In this document: piece after piece, positions 16,619-26,240 of the stretch
Numbering within the stretch: the first letter of the stretch is position 1
Layout: every line of letters starts with the position of its first letter
Origin: Streptomyces fildesensis
GTDB taxonomy: Bacteria; Actinomycetota; Actinomycetes; Streptomycetales; Streptomycetaceae
Assembly: GCF_016107395.1 (NCBI RefSeq)
Contig: NZ_JAAIKO010000006.1
Span: forward strand, 186,001 to 250,000
DNA length: 64,000 nt
Direction: 5' to 3'
Program-made: the position numbers and the translations under genes
The notes under the pieces: generated by a model
Database searches by the model: none
What the model was told of the DNA's origin: nothing
What the model saw: the letters and a program-made list of their open reading frames with translations, nothing else

Positions 16619-17815
16619 GTGAATGCCACCGTCCCCGCCCGTCCGCGCCCCTTCGCGCAGCGCCGCTGGCCGGCCGCGGCCGCCGGTGCGGTCCTGCTGA
16701 CCGTCGCCGCCGTACCGTCCGTGGCGTCCGCGGACGGGATCGACCTCCCGCCCGTCCCGACGGCGGTGGACCGGGACAAGCCGTGCACAGCTGCCTCGTC
16801 GACGGTGGCCCGCGCGGTTCCCTGGGCGCAGCAGAGCCTCGATCTCACCCATGTGTGGAAGCTCGGCCAAGGCGCTGGAGTGACGGTCGCGGTGGTCGGC
16901 ACCGGTGTGTCCGGCACCGCGCCCACCCTCACCGGACAGGTGTCCGCGCTGGGGGACGCCGGTACGGACTGCGTCGGCCACGGTACGTTCCTGGCCGGTC
17001 TGATCGCCGCGCGGCCGAGCGCGGGCCAGGGATTCTCCGGGATCGCGCCGCGCTCCCGGATCCTCGCGGTGCGCGGTACGGGTGATCGCGGGGAGCCGGA
17101 CGCCGGCCGGCTGGCCGCCGGTATCACCTCGGCCGCCGACGCGGGCGCCAAGGTCATCGTGGTCGGAACGGCGCTGTCGAAGGAGACCCCGGCACTGCGG
17201 GCCGCCGTGCGGCACGCGGTGGACAAGGACGCCCTGGTGGTGGCCCCCGCCGCGCCGGAGACCTCGTCACCGGACGCCGCACCGGCCCCGGCGTATCCGG
17301 CGGCGCTGCCCGGGGTCCTCTCGGTGGTCGACACGGGCCCGGAGGGCGTCAGGCCGCAGAATGCGCCGGTGCCGGAGCGGGCCGATCTGTCGGCGCCGGG
17401 CGACGGAATGGTGAGCGTGGGACCGCGCGGCGGCGGCCATTGGACGGCGTCCGGCAGCGCGGAAGCGGCAGCCGTGGTGGGCGGGGCGGCGGCGCTGGTC
17501 CGTTCGTACCACCCGGAGCTGACCGGGGCCGGGGTACGGGACCGGCTGCTGGCGACGGCGTACCCCGGAGCGCAGCCCGCGCTGGATGTGTACGCCGCGG
17601 TCTCGGCGGTGCAGCCGCCGAGCGCGCGCCCCGAGCGAGCGGTCGGGCCGCGCACGGTAGCGGTGCCTGCCGCGGTCGTGGGCGGCGGTGCGCGGCACAC
17701 CGCGCTGCTCGTCGCGGGCGGTGCGGCCGGTGTACTGGTGCTTTCCGTGGTGCTGATGACCGTGGTTCCCCGGGGCCGTGCCCGCCGCTGGCGGCCGGGT
17801 ACCTTCGGAGCCTGA
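16619..17815 (+). CDS. mycP: Mycosin (MycP) homologue with destroyed catalytic triad
   Basis: A 398-residue secreted, membrane-anchored subtilisin-fold protein: signal peptide (about residues 12-38), S8 domain, Pro/Arg linker and a C-terminal transmembrane helix (about 360-385). The fold and Cys are those of ESX mycosins (PWAQQSLDLTHVWKLGQGAGVTV; SGIAPRSRILAVR), but the catalytic Asp motif VAVVDTGV reads VAVVGTGV (Gly94), the Ser motif GTSxAAP reads GSAEAAA (Ala281), and the oxyanion AAGN reads AAPE. Only His121 in GHGTFLAG remains. It should be proteolytically dead; mycosins are known to have a separate structural role in holding the ESX membrane complex together. GTG 16619 is preferred for its GAGGAA site and standard signal peptide; the ATG at 16559 overlapping the upstream stop is the alternative. 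Confidence 0.88.
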   Translation: MNATVPARPRPFAQRRWPAAAAGAVLLTVAAVPSVASADGIDLPPVPTAVDRDKPCTAASSTVARAVPWAQQSLDLTHVWKLGQGAGVTVAVVGTGVSGTAPTLTGQVSALGDAGTDCVGHGTFLAGLIAARPSAGQGFSGIAPRSRILAVRGTGDRGEPDAGRLAAGITSAADAGAKVIVVGTALSKETPALRAAVRHAVDKDALVVAPAAPETSSPDAAPAPAYPAALPGVLSVVDTGPEGVRPQNAPVPERADLSAPGDGMVSVGPRGGGHWTASGSAEAAAVVGGAAALVRSYHPELTGAGVRDRLLATAYPGAQPALDVYAAVSAVQPPSARPERAVGPRTVAVPAAVVGGGARHTALLVAGGAAGVLVLSVVLMTVVPRGRARRWRPGTFGA

Positions 17816-17824
17816 GCACATACA

Positions 17825-17865
17825 CCGGGACGCCCGGCCGCCGGAGCGGCGGCCGGGCGTCCCGG
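17825..17865. terminator. Bidirectional hairpin between mycP and eccC
   Basis: A perfect 18-bp stem (17825-17842 with 17848-17865) with a 5-base loop fills the 55-bp gap between the convergent mycosin and EccC genes. It is the strongest hairpin in the window. Confidence 0.9.
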
Positions 17866-17870
17866 GATTC

Positions 17871-20800
17871 CTACGGTGCGGTCGCCGGCTCCTGCGGAGC
17901 GTCCGGGAGCGCCAGTTGGACCATCGTCGTCCTGCGGCGGGCGATCCGCAGCGCCCGGCCCGGCGGCAGGGTGCGCGGCTTGACGTTGCCGAACAGATAT
18001 CCCTCGGCGGCCGGGCAGGACATCAGCAGGGCGGGTGTGTTGACCTCCTGCATGCGGCGCAGCAGGGCGTCGTTGAGGCCGCGGCCCGCGCCGGCCGCCG
18101 AGCGGGCGACGATCACATGCAGTCCGACCTCGAAGCCGAGCGGCAGATGCTCCAGGATCGCGTCGAACGGGCTGCGCATGGCGGTGGAACCGATCATGTC
18201 GTAGTCGTCGACCAGGACGAAGATACGAGGCCCGGTCCACCAGTCGCGCAACCGCATCCGGGCGGGGGTGATGTCCTCGCCGGGCAGCCGGGTGGTCATC
18301 GCCCGGCCGGTGCCGTCGATGAGGTCACGCAGCGGGTCGGCGGAGACCGCGTGTCCCAGCCGGTACTCCTCGGGAACGGCGTCGATCAGACCGCGGCGGT
18401 AGTCGACCACCAGGACCTTGGCCTCGGCCGGGGTGTAGCGGTCGGTGATCGCCTTGGCGACCAGCCGCAGGACGGACGTCTTGCCGCTCTCGTTGTCGCC
18501 GACCACGATCAGGTGCGGGTTGTCCGCGAAGTCGTGCCACACGGGGGCGAGCAGATCCTCGTCCACCCCGATGGCCATCCGCAGATCGCCGTCGGGTGCG
18601 GGCATTTCGGTGGCGCTGAGTGAGGTCGGCAGCATCCGGACCCGCGGGGCCGGCGGGGCATCCCAGCTCTCGGCGACCGCCTCGACGAACGCGGCCACGC
18701 CCTCGGAGAGGTCCTCGGGATCCTCGATACCGTCGATGCGCGGAAGCGCACCGAGGAAGTGGAGCTTGTCGGGCGTCAGCCCCCGGCCGGGTACCCGCGG
18801 AACCGCGGCGGCCTTGCGGATGTCGATGCCGGACTCCATGGGGTCGCCCATCCGCAGTTCGAGGCGGGTACCCGTCTGGTCGCGGACGGCGGGGGAGAGT
18901 TCGGCCCAGCGGGCGGTGGTGATCACCACGTGCACGCCGTAGTTGAGGCCACGGCCGATGACCCCGTTGACCACGGAGACCAGGTCGTTGAAGTCGTTGC
19001 GCAACGTGGACCAGCCGTCGATCACCAGGAAGACATCGCCGAACGGCTCCTCGGGGAACTCCCCGGCCGCGCGCCGCCGGCGGTAGGTGGCCATCGAGTC
19101 GATCCCGCGCTCGGCGAAGAACAGCTCGCGCTGGTTCAGCAGTGAGGTGACCTCCGAGACGGTGCGGCCGATCCGCTCGGTGTCCATCCGGCCCGCGACG
19201 CCGCCGATGTGCGGCAGGCCGGTGAGCCCCGCTAGGGTGCCGCCGCCGAAGTCCAGGCAGTAGAACTGCACTTCGCGCGGACTATGGGTGAGGGCGAGAG
19301 CCGAGATCAGGGTGCGCAGCAGGGTGCTCTTGCCGCTCTGCGGACCGCCCGCGATACCGACATGGCCGCCGGCTCCCGACAGGTCCACGGTGAACAGTTC
19401 GCGCTGCTGCTCGAAGGGCTTGTCGACGATGCCGACAGGGACCACCAACCGGGCCCGTACCTGGGGATCGGAGACGGTCAGTCCGTGTGCGGCGTCGGGC
19501 TCCAGCGGCGGAAGCACCTGGTCGAGGGTGGGTGGCAGACCCAGCGGCGGCAGCCACACCTGGTGGGCCGCCGGTCCGGCGTCGGCGAGCCGCTCCAGTG
19601 CGACGGAGAGCAGCGTCTCCCCGTTGTCGGGTTCCGGTCCGACGGGATCCGGGTCCGGGTCGGGCGTCGAGGGAAGATCGCGGGGGACCGTCCAGGAGGT
19701 GGTCCAGGGCACGATCTGGCCGGCGACCCGTGACGGTGGAATGGCACCGGCCCTGCTGCCGCGGTGCGGTCCTGACACGTAGGCGGCCCGGAAGCGGGTG
19801 AGGGCTTCGACTCCGCTCTTGAGGTAGCCGCTGCCGGGCTGCGGCGGCAGGTGATAGGCGTCGGGGACGCCCAGAACGCCGCGGCTCTCCATCGCGGAGA
19901 AGGTGCGCAGTCCGATCCGGTAGGACAGATGGCTCTCGAGTTGGTGCATGCGCCCCTCGTCCAGGCGCTGGGAGGCGAGCAGCAGGTGTACGCCGAGGCT
20001 GCGCCCGAGCCGTCCGATCATGACGAACAGTTCGATGAACTCCCGGTGTGCGGCGAGCAGTTCGCTGAACTCGTCGACGACGACGAACAGCGAGGGAAGC
20101 GGGGCGAGCGGTGTCCCGGCGGCGCGGGCCTTCTCGTACTCCAGAACCGAGGTGTAGTTCCCGGCCTTGCGGAGCAGCTCCTGCCGACGCATCAGTTCAC
20201 CGTGCAGGGCGTCCTGCATACGGCCGACCAGCGCGCTCTCGTCCGCGAGGTTGGTGATGACCGCTGAGGTGTGCGGCAGGCTGTCGAGTCCGAGGAAGGT
20301 GGCGCCGCCCTTGAAGTCGACCAGGACGAAGTTGAGTGTCTCCGAGGAGTGGGTGAGGGCCAGGCCCAGCACCAGCGTGCGCAGCAGTTCGCTCTTGCCG
20401 GATCCGGTGGCGCCGATGAGCATGCCGTGCGGTCCCATGCCGCCGAGCGCCGACTCCTTGATGTCCAGCTCCACCGCGGTGCCGTCCTCGCCGATCGCGA
20501 TGGGCACCTTGAGCCGGTCGGGACCCTCGGCGCGGCGCTGCCACAAGGTGGCCGGTACGTGCCGCCGCAGATCGGGGATGCCGAGCAGGGCGGTGAGTTC
20601 GGTGTCCGCGGCCATCGGCTCGCCGGCATCGGTGTTGATGCCCACGCGGTACGGGGAGATCAGGGCGGCGAGGCCACGGGCGCCGACCGGTCCCAGCGCG
20701 TCGGGGCGGCCCAGGTCGGTGGTCTGTTCCTTGCGTTCGCGGTCCGTGCGGACCAGCCCCACCGTCCCGTCGTCCACCTGGAGCCGCAGGGTGGTGCGGC

Positions 20801-21857
20801 CGGGCTTCCAGGACAGTTCGCCGGACAGGTCGATGACCACGGTGTTGCGGTAGCCGGGGCCGTCCGCACGGTGCCCGCCGGGAACCTTGCCGCCGTCGAC
20901 GATCAGGACGGTGTACGGCTCCTCCCTGCCGGGCATGGCCTCCGGGTCGAAGGGCGATCTGGCGGTGAAGTCCGCGCCGAGCCGGTCCTCCAACTCGCCG
21001 AGGGTGGCACCCACCAACCGGGCGGGGCCCGCGCCGTCCTGCTCGCCCGGGTGCTGGGTGTGCGGCAGCCACTTCACCCAGTCCCACTCGGCGCGCCGTT
21101 CGTCACTGACGCACAGCGCGATCCACAGATCCTCGGGCGAGTGGAAGACGGCGAGTTGGGCGAGCATCGCGCGGACCAGGGCCCGGCTCTGCGCCTCGTC
21201 ACCGCGCAGCAGTACCCGTGACCAGGCCCGCAGATACAGCGCGATGGGCTGGTCGGGCACGGTGCCGTAGGCCCGGATGAAGCTGCGCAGTGCGTGCGCG
21301 GACAGCGGTTCCAGGTCCTCGACCGGCTTGGTGGACATCGGTGCCAGCCGGACGGACAACCGCTGGTCGCCGACCGCGACCCGGATCTCGGCGAAGTCCT
21401 CGTCGGTGGGCCGGCGCTCCCAGAGCCGGGTGGTGCGGACCAGGGCCCACAGTCCGGCCGGCTCGGGATGGCGCCAGGCCAGGGCGAGTTGCTGTTCACC
21501 GATGGTGCGCCGGACCCGGCGCCGGGTCTGGGCCAGGTACCGCAGGTAGTCGCGGCGCTCGCCGCGCAGCCGGCGCTTGCGGTCTCCGGAGGTGCGCACC
21601 AACTGGCCGACGACCATGGCGACGGAGGAGAGCAGCATCAGGCCGATCGCCATGTAGCTCATGACGGTGGCCTCGCCGGGGCGGACGAACATCAGCAGCA
21701 TCGCGACCGAAGTGAGTCCCATCGGCAGGTACATCCACATCGCCGAGGAGTTCGGCTGGGCCTCCGGGAGCGTCGGCGGCTCCTGCAGACTCAGCTCGCC
21801 CTGGGGCATGTCGGGACCCCGGCGCCGGGCAGGCCGCCGGAACAGAACCGTGCTCAA
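17871..21857 (-). CDS. eccC: Type VII secretion ATPase EccC (fused EccCa-EccCb, three P-loop domains)
   Basis: A 1328-residue FtsK/SpoIIIE-type ATPase, the motor of ESX export. Two transmembrane helices lie at about residues 40-85. Three ATPase domains follow: D1 Walker A GATGSGKSE (about 481) and Walker B FVVVDEFSE (about 590); D2 GGPQSGKST (about 836) with VFLVIDGWS (about 940); D3 GDNESGKTS (about 1118) with FVLVDDYDM (about 1210). D1 is the canonical one, including Asp-Glu; D2 lacks the Glu, as in other EccC proteins where D2/D3 mainly bind the substrate tail. TTG start with AGGAG 9 bases upstream. It is transcribed opposite to eccD and eccB, from a shared 365-bp gap. Confidence 0.95.
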   Translation of the reverse strand: MSTVLFRRPARRRGPDMPQGELSLQEPPTLPEAQPNSSAMWMYLPMGLTSVAMLLMFVRPGEATVMSYMAIGLMLLSSVAMVVGQLVRTSGDRKRRLRGERRDYLRYLAQTRRRVRRTIGEQQLALAWRHPEPAGLWALVRTTRLWERRPTDEDFAEIRVAVGDQRLSVRLAPMSTKPVEDLEPLSAHALRSFIRAYGTVPDQPIALYLRAWSRVLLRGDEAQSRALVRAMLAQLAVFHSPEDLWIALCVSDERRAEWDWVKWLPHTQHPGEQDGAGPARLVGATLGELEDRLGADFTARSPFDPEAMPGREEPYTVLIVDGGKVPGGHRADGPGYRNTVVIDLSGELSWKPGRTTLRLQVDDGTVGLVRTDRERKEQTTDLGRPDALGPVGARGLAALISPYRVGINTDAGEPMAADTELTALLGIPDLRRHVPATLWQRRAEGPDRLKVPIAIGEDGTAVELDIKESALGGMGPHGMLIGATGSGKSELLRTLVLGLALTHSSETLNFVLVDFKGGATFLGLDSLPHTSAVITNLADESALVGRMQDALHGELMRRQELLRKAGNYTSVLEYEKARAAGTPLAPLPSLFVVVDEFSELLAAHREFIELFVMIGRLGRSLGVHLLLASQRLDEGRMHQLESHLSYRIGLRTFSAMESRGVLGVPDAYHLPPQPGSGYLKSGVEALTRFRAAYVSGPHRGSRAGAIPPSRVAGQIVPWTTSWTVPRDLPSTPDPDPDPVGPEPDNGETLLSVALERLADAGPAAHQVWLPPLGLPPTLDQVLPPLEPDAAHGLTVSDPQVRARLVVPVGIVDKPFEQQRELFTVDLSGAGGHVGIAGGPQSGKSTLLRTLISALALTHSPREVQFYCLDFGGGTLAGLTGLPHIGGVAGRMDTERIGRTVSEVTSLLNQRELFFAERGIDSMATYRRRRAAGEFPEEPFGDVFLVIDGWSTLRNDFNDLVSVVNGVIGRGLNYGVHVVITTARWAELSPAVRDQTGTRLELRMGDPMESGIDIRKAAAVPRVPGRGLTPDKLHFLGALPRIDGIEDPEDLSEGVAAFVEAVAESWDAPPAPRVRMLPTSLSATEMPAPDGDLRMAIGVDEDLLAPVWHDFADNPHLIVVGDNESGKTSVLRLVAKAITDRYTPAEAKVLVVDYRRGLIDAVPEEYRLGHAVSADPLRDLIDGTGRAMTTRLPGEDITPARMRLRDWWTGPRIFVLVDDYDMIGSTAMRSPFDAILEHLPLGFEVGLHVIVARSAAGAGRGLNDALLRRMQEVNTPALLMSCPAAEGYLFGNVKPRTLPPGRALRIARRRTTMVQLALPDAPQEPATAP

Positions 21858-22222
21858 AGGGGAAGACTCCTACGGATCGGGGCTCTGTCCTGCCAAGGCG
21901 CTCACGCGCGGGGCGAAGCCATCTGCGTACTGGTTTCGCACGACGATCGATCGTCCAGGGATCTCCGCGTCACGGGTTTTCCCATGGCGTGGCGGCGGAC
22001 TGCGAACGACGGGCTGGTCTGGCTGAGCCGATCCGGGGAACCCCTTCCCGATCACGGCTCAGGGAGACCGTACGTCAGGAGTGCGCCCGATGGCGAGCTA
22101 GGGTCTCGAATCACCGCTCTGTCATGATGCTGTCCGATCGTCAGGTGATCGTGAGGCAACGCCACAGCGGTAACGTGCCTCCTCATCCTCGGAACAACCC
22201 CTCATCGAAGTGTGGCGCTCCC
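21858..22222. promoter_or_regulatory. Divergent promoter region of eccC and eccD-eccB
   Basis: This 365-bp gap must hold the start sites for both arms of the secretion machinery. Its composition is more AT-rich than its surroundings near 22080-22200, but I cannot assign a -35/-10 pair with confidence. No convincing short gene is seen. Confidence 0.4.
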
Positions 22223-23626
22223 ATGACTGAATCCACGGTGGCCGGCCTGTGCCGGCTGACGGTCCGCACCCCAGAAAGGGTCGTTGACCTGGCAGTACCC
22301 GTCGCGGTCCCGATCGCCGACCTGCTGCCTGCCCTCGTCTCCTACGGTGGCGACGACTTGGCGGAGAGTGGCCTCGAACACAGCGGCTGGGTACTCCAGA
22401 AGCTGGGCGGCGAGCCGCTGGACGAGGAGAGCACCACACAGTCGCTGGGACTTCGCGACGGCGAAGTGCTCTACTTGCGGCCTCGCGCCGAGCAGTTGCC
22501 CGAGGTACATTTCGACGACCTCGTCGACGGTGTCGCCACGACGATGCGGGCCCGTGGGAACGCCTGGGACGCGCGGTGCAGCCGGGTGGTGCTCCGCGCT
22601 GTGGTGATGGCGGTGCTGGCGGCGGGTCTGCTGGCGCTCGCGCTGCCCGGCGGCGACCGGCAACTGCGTGCCGCGGTGGCGGCGGTGGCCGGAATCGTCG
22701 TGCTGGCCGGCGCCGCAACGGCGAGCCGGGCGGTGGGAGACTCCGCCGCGGGTGCGGCGATCGGCCTGATGGCGGCGCCGTATCTGGCCCTGGCCGGTGC
22801 CTTGTTGCCGTCCGGCGGCGCGGCGAAGGCGCCGGTGGGAGAGCTGCTGGGAGCCCAGCTGCTGGCCGGTTCCGCCGCCGGAGCGGGTGGCGCCGTACTG
22901 GCGGTGGCGGCAGTGGCCGCGTATGTGCCCCTGCTGACGGCACCGGCTCTGGTGGCCCTGGCGGGGGTGGCGTGGGGTTCGCTGATGCTGCTGATGGAGG
23001 TTCCCGCGTCCCATGCGGCGAGCATGACGGCCGTACTGGCCCTGGTGTTCGGCGCGTTGGTGCCGGCGCTGTCCGCGCGGCTCTCCGGACTGCGACTGCC
23101 GGCGCTGCCGACCAATGCCGAGGAGTTGCAGCAGGGCATCGATCCGCACAGCAACGAACTGGTCGTGGTGCGTGCCGCGCTCGCCGAGGAGTGGATGACG
23201 GCCCTGTTCGCGGCGGCCGGTCTGGTCTGCGGCGGCTGCCTTGCGGGTCTGCTGCTGGACCACCCGAAGCTCCCGGCCCTGATCACGGCCGGAGTGCTGG
23301 CCCTGGTCCTGCTCCTGCACGCACGCGGGATCGGCGGTGCGTGGTCCCGGCTGGCGGTGCTGCTGCCAGGACTGGCCGGCGGGCTGCTGATGGCCTGCGT
23401 CGCGTCGGCCGCGATCTCCCCGGGCACGCGACCGGTCCTGGTGGGCGTCCTGTTGGCGGTGGCGGCCGCCGCGGCGATCGCCTCGTGGTCCGTGCCCGGC
23501 CGGCGGTTGGTGCCGTACTGGGGCCGGATCGCCGACCTGCTGCACTCGATCGCCGCCGTCGCGCTGCTGCCGCTGGCGCTGTGGGTGCTCGGCGCGTTCG
23601 GCGCACTCCGCGGCCTCGGCAGCTGA
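22223..23626 (+). CDS. eccD: Type VII secretion integral membrane protein EccD
   Basis: A 467-residue protein. Residues about 8-95 form a YukD/ubiquitin-like domain (CRLTVRTPERVVDLAVPVAV; LGLRDGEVLYLRP), followed by about eleven hydrophobic helices, the EccD channel-scaffold architecture. The junction EVHFDDLVDGVATTMRARG between the two parts is typical of the actinobacterial family. ATG 22223 is the first start that gives the ubiquitin-like domain; its ribosome binding site is weak. EccB follows 86 bp downstream. Confidence 0.93.
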   Translation: MTESTVAGLCRLTVRTPERVVDLAVPVAVPIADLLPALVSYGGDDLAESGLEHSGWVLQKLGGEPLDEESTTQSLGLRDGEVLYLRPRAEQLPEVHFDDLVDGVATTMRARGNAWDARCSRVVLRAVVMAVLAAGLLALALPGGDRQLRAAVAAVAGIVVLAGAATASRAVGDSAAGAAIGLMAAPYLALAGALLPSGGAAKAPVGELLGAQLLAGSAAGAGGAVLAVAAVAAYVPLLTAPALVALAGVAWGSLMLLMEVPASHAASMTAVLALVFGALVPALSARLSGLRLPALPTNAEELQQGIDPHSNELVVVRAALAEEWMTALFAAAGLVCGGCLAGLLLDHPKLPALITAGVLALVLLLHARGIGGAWSRLAVLLPGLAGGLLMACVASAAISPGTRPVLVGVLLAVAAAAAIASWSVPGRRLVPYWGRIADLLHSIAAVALLPLALWVLGAFGALRGLGS

Positions 23627-23712
23627 TCCGGTGACAGTGCGTTCCACGGCAGCGCTTCCGGCGACTACGGCTCCGACGACAACGGCTTCGACGACAACGG
23701 GGGAGGGACATC

Positions 23713-25209
23713 ATGCAGTCCAGGCGTGATCAGGTACAGGCGCACATGTTCGTCGTCGGCAGGCTCACTTCGGGCATGCTGCGGGCGGACCCGGACGCCC
23801 CGGAGAGCCCGGTGGGCCGCACCATGCGCGGGCTGGGCGTCGGCATCGCGGTGTCGCTGCTGCTCTCGGTGGGCTTCGGGCTGTACGGCATGCTCTCGCC
23901 CGGCGGCGGCCAGTCGTTCGGAGACGGCCGGTCGCTGATCGTGGAGAAGGAGACCGGCAACCGGTACCTGCTGATCGAAGGCACCCTGCGGCCCGTCACG
24001 GACTACGCCTCGGTGCGGCTGATTCTCGGCGAGCAGCCCAAGGTGCGGACCGTCACGGTCCGGTCGCTGAGCGGGCTGCCGCACGGACTGCCGATGGGCA
24101 TCGCCGGCGCGCCGGGAGCACTGCCCGCGCCCGGTGATCTCAATCAGGGCATGTGGTTCGTGTGCGCCACCACGGTCGCGGACCCGTCGGGAACCCCGCT
24201 CGCGCGGACCTCACTGAGGATCGGGACTCCGCGCTCCGGTCCCGACCCGGTGGCTGCCGGCCGGGACCCGGGCGACCAGGCACTGCTGGTGTCCGCTCCG
24301 GACGGTGCCCGGTACGTCCTGTGGCGCAATCAGCGACTGCGGCTCGACACGGCCCACGGCGCGGCACAGGCACTCGGCTACGCGTCCGCTCCTGCCCGCC
24401 CGGTCAGCGGAGCGTTCCTCGACAGTGTGCCGGCCGGCCCCGATCTGACGGCGCCGGAGATCTCCGGCGGTGGCACTTCCGGGCGCTCGCTGGGTGGAGC
24501 GGCGACGAGAGTCGGGCAGGTCTTCCTGGTCCGTCCGCCCGGTGGCCAGGAGCAGTACTACCTGATGACCACGGGTGGACTGCGGCCGGTGTCCGCGACG
24601 GTGGCGGCCCTGGTGCTCGGTGACCCGCGGACCACACAACACGCCTACGCGGGAAGGCCGGCCACGGCCCTGCCGCTGGGCGCCGACCAGTTGGCGGGCG
24701 CCGTGCCGCCCGCGACCGGGGGGACGACGGTTCCGAGTGCCTCGGACGGGCTGCCGGCGGTGCCTCCCCGGCTGCTGGCACCCGCGGACGGAGACGGACT
24801 GTGCGTCACGGTGCTGCCGGACGGGGCCAATCCCCGTGTCGGGCTCACCGTCGTGCCGGATGCGCGGGCCGCGGTCACCACGGTCGCTGTGCCCACCGGA
24901 CTGGGTACCGCGCCGGCCTGCCTGCCGGTGGACCAGGTGTCGGTGTCCGCCGGGGGAGGAGCACTCGTCCAGGCGCTGGGCGCGGGCGGCGGCAGCATCG
25001 GATCCACCGCGTACCTGGTCACGGACACCGGAGTGAAGTACCGGTTGGCGTCGAAGGCCACGGCCAAGGCACTGGGCTACGACGGGACCGCCGCTCAGGG
25101 GGTGCCGTCCCGGTTGCTGGCCATGCTCCCCACCGGACCGACGCTGGATCCGGCTGTCGCCGCGCGAACGGTGACGGCTCCGCCTCTCTCCACCGGGTGC
25201 CGGGGCTGA
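23713..25209 (+). CDS. eccB: Type VII secretion protein EccB
   Basis: A 498-residue protein with a short cytosolic N-terminus carrying the family motif RRDQVQAHMFVVGRL (residues 4-18), one transmembrane helix (about 40-62) and a large extracytoplasmic domain. That domain has repeated segments of the type GNRYLLIEGTLRPV...A...LG (near 78-100, 195-220, 275-300 and 440-460), the four-repeat R-domain of EccB. Two or more Cys (WFVCATT, LCVTVL, ACLPVD, TGCRG) may pair. GGGGGAGGG precedes the ATG. EccB forms the periplasmic-side arch of the ESX complex with the mycosin. Confidence 0.94.
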   Translation: MQSRRDQVQAHMFVVGRLTSGMLRADPDAPESPVGRTMRGLGVGIAVSLLLSVGFGLYGMLSPGGGQSFGDGRSLIVEKETGNRYLLIEGTLRPVTDYASVRLILGEQPKVRTVTVRSLSGLPHGLPMGIAGAPGALPAPGDLNQGMWFVCATTVADPSGTPLARTSLRIGTPRSGPDPVAAGRDPGDQALLVSAPDGARYVLWRNQRLRLDTAHGAAQALGYASAPARPVSGAFLDSVPAGPDLTAPEISGGGTSGRSLGGAATRVGQVFLVRPPGGQEQYYLMTTGGLRPVSATVAALVLGDPRTTQHAYAGRPATALPLGADQLAGAVPPATGGTTVPSASDGLPAVPPRLLAPADGDGLCVTVLPDGANPRVGLTVVPDARAAVTTVAVPTGLGTAPACLPVDQVSVSAGGGALVQALGAGGGSIGSTAYLVTDTGVKYRLASKATAKALGYDGTAAQGVPSRLLAMLPTGPTLDPAVAARTVTAPPLSTGCRG

Positions 25210-25300
25210 CCCGGTACAGGACCCGAGCCGCGGCACCAACGCCCGGTGGAAGGGAAGTTGACGAACGGCAGATATCAGACGTTGTCGAAGTTCGGCCGGA

Positions 25301-25306
25301 TATATT
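25301..25306 (+). promoter_or_regulatory. Possible -10 box for the substrate operon
   Basis: TATATT stands in an unusually AT-rich patch (25250-25320) in the 245-bp gap between eccB and the first WXG100-like gene. No clear -35 is found at normal spacing. It may separate a highly expressed substrate operon from the machinery genes. Confidence 0.3.
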
Positions 25307-25454
25307 GCGCCACGGTGGAACCGGACGGTTCCTGCGGCACTCTCCCCGGTCACATGTTTGATCATCGCGACTCCGCATGTCAGATGTGCAGCGCCAGACC
25401 TCAGACCTCAGCACCGCCCGTCAGAGCGGTGCCGACTCAGGGAAGGACTCCTCC

Positions 25455-25805
25455 ATGGCGGAAGAGAACATCATGAACGGGCAGAAGTCGTCCGTCGCGT
25501 CGACCCGCAGCGGTATCGCGGCGCTGGAGCAGGCCTTCAGCGGCATCATGCGGATCCGCAACGACGTCAACTCCACGCAGCACACGCTCGGTTCGGGCTA
25601 CCAGGGCTCCGACGGCGGCGGCTTCCAGAAGCTGCTCACCGCCTGGGACGAGCAGGTGGACGTGATCCTGCGGAACCTCGACAGCATGGTCGACACGCTC
25701 AACCAGACCATGGCCAAGCACAACGAGCAGCAGGGGTCCACGAACCAGGACATCGACTCGGCGTTCAGCCGGTCCGAGGCCGCCTTCAAGGCCATCACGG
25801 GCTGA
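25455..25805 (+). CDS. esxB: WXG100-family-size ESX substrate with YxG in place of WxG
   Basis: A 116-residue helical hairpin protein. The ATG at 25455 is preceded by GGAAGGA. The central turn that is normally Trp-x-Gly reads Tyr49-Gln-Gly51 (GSGYQGSDG). The C-terminal export signal, usually YxxxD/E, reads FSRSE near the end. Both changes are conservative aromatic swaps. Position next to a canonical WxG protein fits an EsxB/EsxA-like heterodimer secreted by EccC. The symbol reflects position and length only. Confidence 0.8.
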   Translation: MAEENIMNGQKSSVASTRSGIAALEQAFSGIMRIRNDVNSTQHTLGSGYQGSDGGGFQKLLTAWDEQVDVILRNLDSMVDTLNQTMAKHNEQQGSTNQDIDSAFSRSEAAFKAITG

Positions 25806-25919
25806 TCGCCCGACTCCGGTCGGCCAGGGCTGACCCCGGCCGAATCAGGTTCCTGACGAATCGTTCCCCCAGCACGGTGCCCGCGAACCGCGGGCACGCT
25901 CACCGAGGAGAGACCCCGT

Positions 25920-26240
25920 ATGGCCGGCAACACGAGCGACGGCTTCATCCACGTCGACTACAGCTCCATGAACAACTCCGCCGACGACATGGTCCAGCAG
26001 ACCAAGGCCATCGCGGCGACCATCGCCAGTCTCGACCAGGAACTCAGCACCCTGAAGGCCAGCTGGTCCGGTACCGACGCCGAGACCTACACCGGCAAGC
26101 AGCAGGCGTGGGACAACGCGGTCAAGGCACTGGAGCAGATGCTCACCTCGCACGCCGGTCTGCTCGGCCAGATCTCGGACAGCTACAAGTACACCGAGAA
26201 CAGCCTGCAGCAGATGTGGAGTTCCGTGAAGATCGGCTGA
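25920..26240 (+). CDS. esxA: WXG100 family type VII secretion target
   Basis: A 106-residue helical protein with the canonical turn Trp49-Ser-Gly51 (KASWSGTDAETY) and the C-terminal signal YKYTE matching YxxxD/E, 20 residues from the end. GAGGAGAGA precedes the ATG. It lies 114 bp after the YxG protein, consistent with a co-secreted pair. Confidence 0.92.
   Translation: MAGNTSDGFIHVDYSSMNNSADDMVQQTKAIAATIASLDQELSTLKASWSGTDAETYTGKQQAWDNAVKALEQMLTSHAGLLGQISDSYKYTENSLQQMWSSVKIG

Noticed and set aside
22122..23714. Minus-strand frames opposite eccD
   Set aside because: Pro/Arg-rich shadow composition; the plus strand encodes an intact EccD.
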